Shown: one piece after another, positions 62,301-64,000 of the stretch
Layout of the letters: each line of letters begins with the position of its first letter
Numbering within the stretch: position 1 is the first letter of the stretch
NCBI RefSeq assembly: GCF_009727055.1
Contig: NC_052360.1
Span: 72,290,913 to 72,354,912, forward strand
Source of the DNA: Benincasa hispida
Lineage: Eukaryota; Streptophyta; Magnoliopsida; Cucurbitales; Cucurbitaceae
DNA: 64,000 nucleotides
Reading direction: 5' to 3'
The notes under the pieces: model-generated
What the model was told of the DNA's origin: nothing
What the model saw: only the letters and a program-made list of their open reading frames with translations
Databases searched by the model: none
Program-made: the position numbers and the translations under genes

Positions 62301-63918
62301 ACGGAGATTTAAGTACTTTACTAACAATGTGTTAACTACGTCCATCAAAAGAGGAGAAAAAACCATTTTGTTATTAGAGTGTAATATCAGATAACACAAA
62401 TAGGAAGACGCTAGTAGGGTTAGAGGATTTATACATAACACCTCCTATAAACCCTAGGTCCAAAATCGTAAATAACATATAATGCGTATACAAATCATTC
62501 TAAAAAATGTGTGGGTGTTTTTTCAGGTAAGTGTTCATGAAAGTTTAGCGGGAAAGAACGTGATATTGATAATTTCTGGGTTGGATATCTCAGAAGATGA
62601 TATCAGAGCTTTTCATAAGATTTATGAAGATTTGAAAAGAGATAATAAGCATGAGATAGTTTGGATTCCAATAATCCCAGAGCCTTATCACGAAGAAGAT
62701 CGTAAGAGATATGATTATTTGCGTTCTACAATGAAATGGTATTCAGTACAATTCACTACAAAGATATCTGGCATGAGATATATTGAAGAAAAATGGCAAC
62801 TTAGAGATGATCCATTAGTTGTGGTACTAAACCCACAATCTAAAGTGGAATTCATGAATGCAATTCATTTGATTCGAGTTTGGGAAAGTGAAGCAATACC
62901 TTTTACATTCAATAGAACTGAAGTTTTACTAAGAAAAAACTGGCCCGAGTCAACTCTTATCAAATTTGCTCATCAACCAAGATTGCAAAATTGGGTATGT
63001 ATTATAACTATTGATATGCCTGCATTTTTAATACAACATGTTTTTGTTTGACTACTGATAGAAGAAATAAGGATATGAAACAGTGGGACGATGATCTAGA
63101 AAAAAAAATTTGATCATCAAATCATTTTAAGTCACTGTTACACTGTTACACTATTTCAGGTCCTTATTTTCATTTGAAAGTGTTAAAAATGCTTCTAAAT
63201 TCATGTTTAGGAGTTATTTTGAAATAATTAGAATTGTTTTTGTTATATTCAAAATCCCTGTGAAACACGTCTTTCTTCACTCAAAATCATTTTAGATATT
63301 GATTATTTTACATATATAACTCTTTCTAAACAGATCGCAAGAGAGAAGTATATCCTATTCTATGGAGGAAAGAACCCATTGTGGATCCAACAATTTGAAG
63401 AGAGAGTAGAAATTTTAAAAAGTGATCCTTTAGTAATGGATGGTAGTTCATTTGAGATTGTACGTATTGGAAAAGATGCAACAGGAGAGGATGATCCAGC
63501 ACTAATGGCTCGTTTTTGGATAATACAATGGGGTTATTTTGTAGTTAAGAGTCAAATAAAAGGTTCAAGTGCAAGTGAAACAACAGAAGACATCTTAAGA
63601 TTGATATCATACCAAACTGAGGATGGTTGGGTTGTTCTAACTGTAGGGTCAGCCCCAGTGTTAGTTGGTCGTGGGAGTTTGATATCAAAATTACTCGAAG
63701 AATTCCCAAAATGGAAGCAAAATTTGAGGCTCAAGGCTTTTCCTGATGTCTTTAGAGATTACTTCAATGAATTGGCTCTCAAAAGTCATCAATGTGATCG
63801 GGTAGTTCTTCCTGGATTTAGTGGATGGATTCCTATGATTGTGAATTGTCCTGAATGTCCACGTTTCATGGAGACTGGTATTAACTTCAAATGTTGTCAC
63901 GGAGGTGTTGATGTGTGA
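59362..63918 (+). CDS. SEO: Sieve element occlusion (SEO) protein, P-protein/forisome family
   Basis: SEO proteins assemble into phloem P-protein filaments in sieve elements and are thought to plug them after wounding. Seven exons join in phase to 688 aa, a usual family length: 59362-59598, 59701-59796, 60525-60973, 61477-61574, 61708-61841, 62527-62994 and 63334-63918; all introns are GT-AG. The N-terminal SEO domain includes HYSDDLVTGHIYAKH, then CKPTGIEKAHETTLEIFEIL and YPWEAKAALTLLAFATDYGD. The middle thioredoxin-like part begins about residue 349 (KNVILIISGLDISEDD), with IVWIPIIPEP. The C-terminal domain includes YILFYGGKNPLWIQQF and the family's conserved cysteine tail, Cys666, Cys669, Cys681 and Cys682 (CPECPRFMETGINFKCCHGG). 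The start is the first ATG downstream of the TATA box. SEO genes often occur in clusters, so further copies may lie beyond 64000. Confidence 0.95.
60190..60355. repeat. hAT-type MITE copy in SEO intron 2
   Basis: The run aaaacttgtttttgttttga, ttttgactaagaattcaaat, aaaaactatggtaaagaaaa and aatgattatcaaacaaagtt resembles a short repeat family common in cucurbit introns and spacers (recalled, not searched). A related fragment is at 10450-10600. It is removed by splicing. Confidence 0.4.
62205..62490 (-). repeat. Copia-type solo LTR fragment in SEO intron 5
   Basis: On the minus strand, CCTAGGGTTTATAGGAGG, then AACCCTACTAGCG, CTCTAATAACAAAATGG and GATGGACGTAGTTAACAC align with the fragment at 56640-56940. 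It makes up much of the 685-bp intron 5 (61842-62526) and ends about 35 bp before the acceptor at 62526. Confidence 0.5.
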
Positions 63919-64000
63919 TGTGATCATAATCCAAAGTGAGTTATCGTTTTTTTTATATGTTATATTATTACTACTAATTAAGACTACTATCAATAATAAA
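63919..64000 (+). other. SEO 3' UTR
   Basis: Sequence after the SEO stop (63916-63918) to the window edge. No polyadenylation site could be fixed. Confidence 0.5.

Overview
This is a piece of a plant nuclear genome: split genes with GT-AG introns, AT-rich spacers, and abundant class I and class II transposons. Several things suggest a cucurbit (cucumber, melon or a relative), but this is inference. They are a Mutator-like element carrying a ULP1-type protease gene (a combination described in melon, Arabidopsis and rice), repeat families that look familiar from cucurbits, and a sieve-element occlusion gene. No operons, CRISPR arrays, rRNA genes or convincing functional tRNA genes are present.

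Three intact host genes, all on the + strand, could be reconstructed exon by exon with continuous phase. (1) A SEC23 COPII coat gene at 7263-9814 (2 exons, 783 aa), closest in character to the divergent SEC23D type. (2) An MRS2/CorA magnesium transporter at 46253-50695 (11 exons, 393 aa, GMN motif present). (3) A sieve-element occlusion (SEO) forisome-family gene at 59362-63918 (7 exons, 688 aa). They are unrelated housekeeping or tissue-specific genes and show no functional grouping.

The rest is mostly transposon territory. Positions 1-3215 hold part of an Athila-like Ty3/gypsy element on the - strand: an open gag, a tRNA-Asp-type primer binding site and a 1547-bp LTR that also has a polypurine tract on its other side, as in a tandem arrangement. 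A decayed hAT transposase lies at 17110-18770. A complete 6633-bp CACTA element (19779-26411, CCG target duplication) is nested inside older repeat DNA. A decayed Ty1/copia element runs from 29233 to 35057. A Mutator-like element of about 7.9 kb (36412-44268) carries a broken transposase (-) and a broken ULP1-like protease gene (+). Smaller pieces include tRNA-derived SINE-like repeats, hAT-type MITEs, solo LTR fragments (one in an SEO intron), minisatellites and microsatellites.

The most unusual signal is technical rather than biological. Two perfect 38-bp head-to-head Tn5 mosaic-end sequences (53268-53305 and 53398-53435) interrupt a roughly 90-bp minisatellite. They match the Nextera mate-pair junction adapter and are almost certainly library sequence left in the assembly. 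I found no convincing new biological system. The most interesting biology is the tandem Athila arrangement, the copia element's apparent internal tRNA-Ile priming site, and C-to-T-type decay that has removed catalytic residues in both the copia and the ULP1-like genes.
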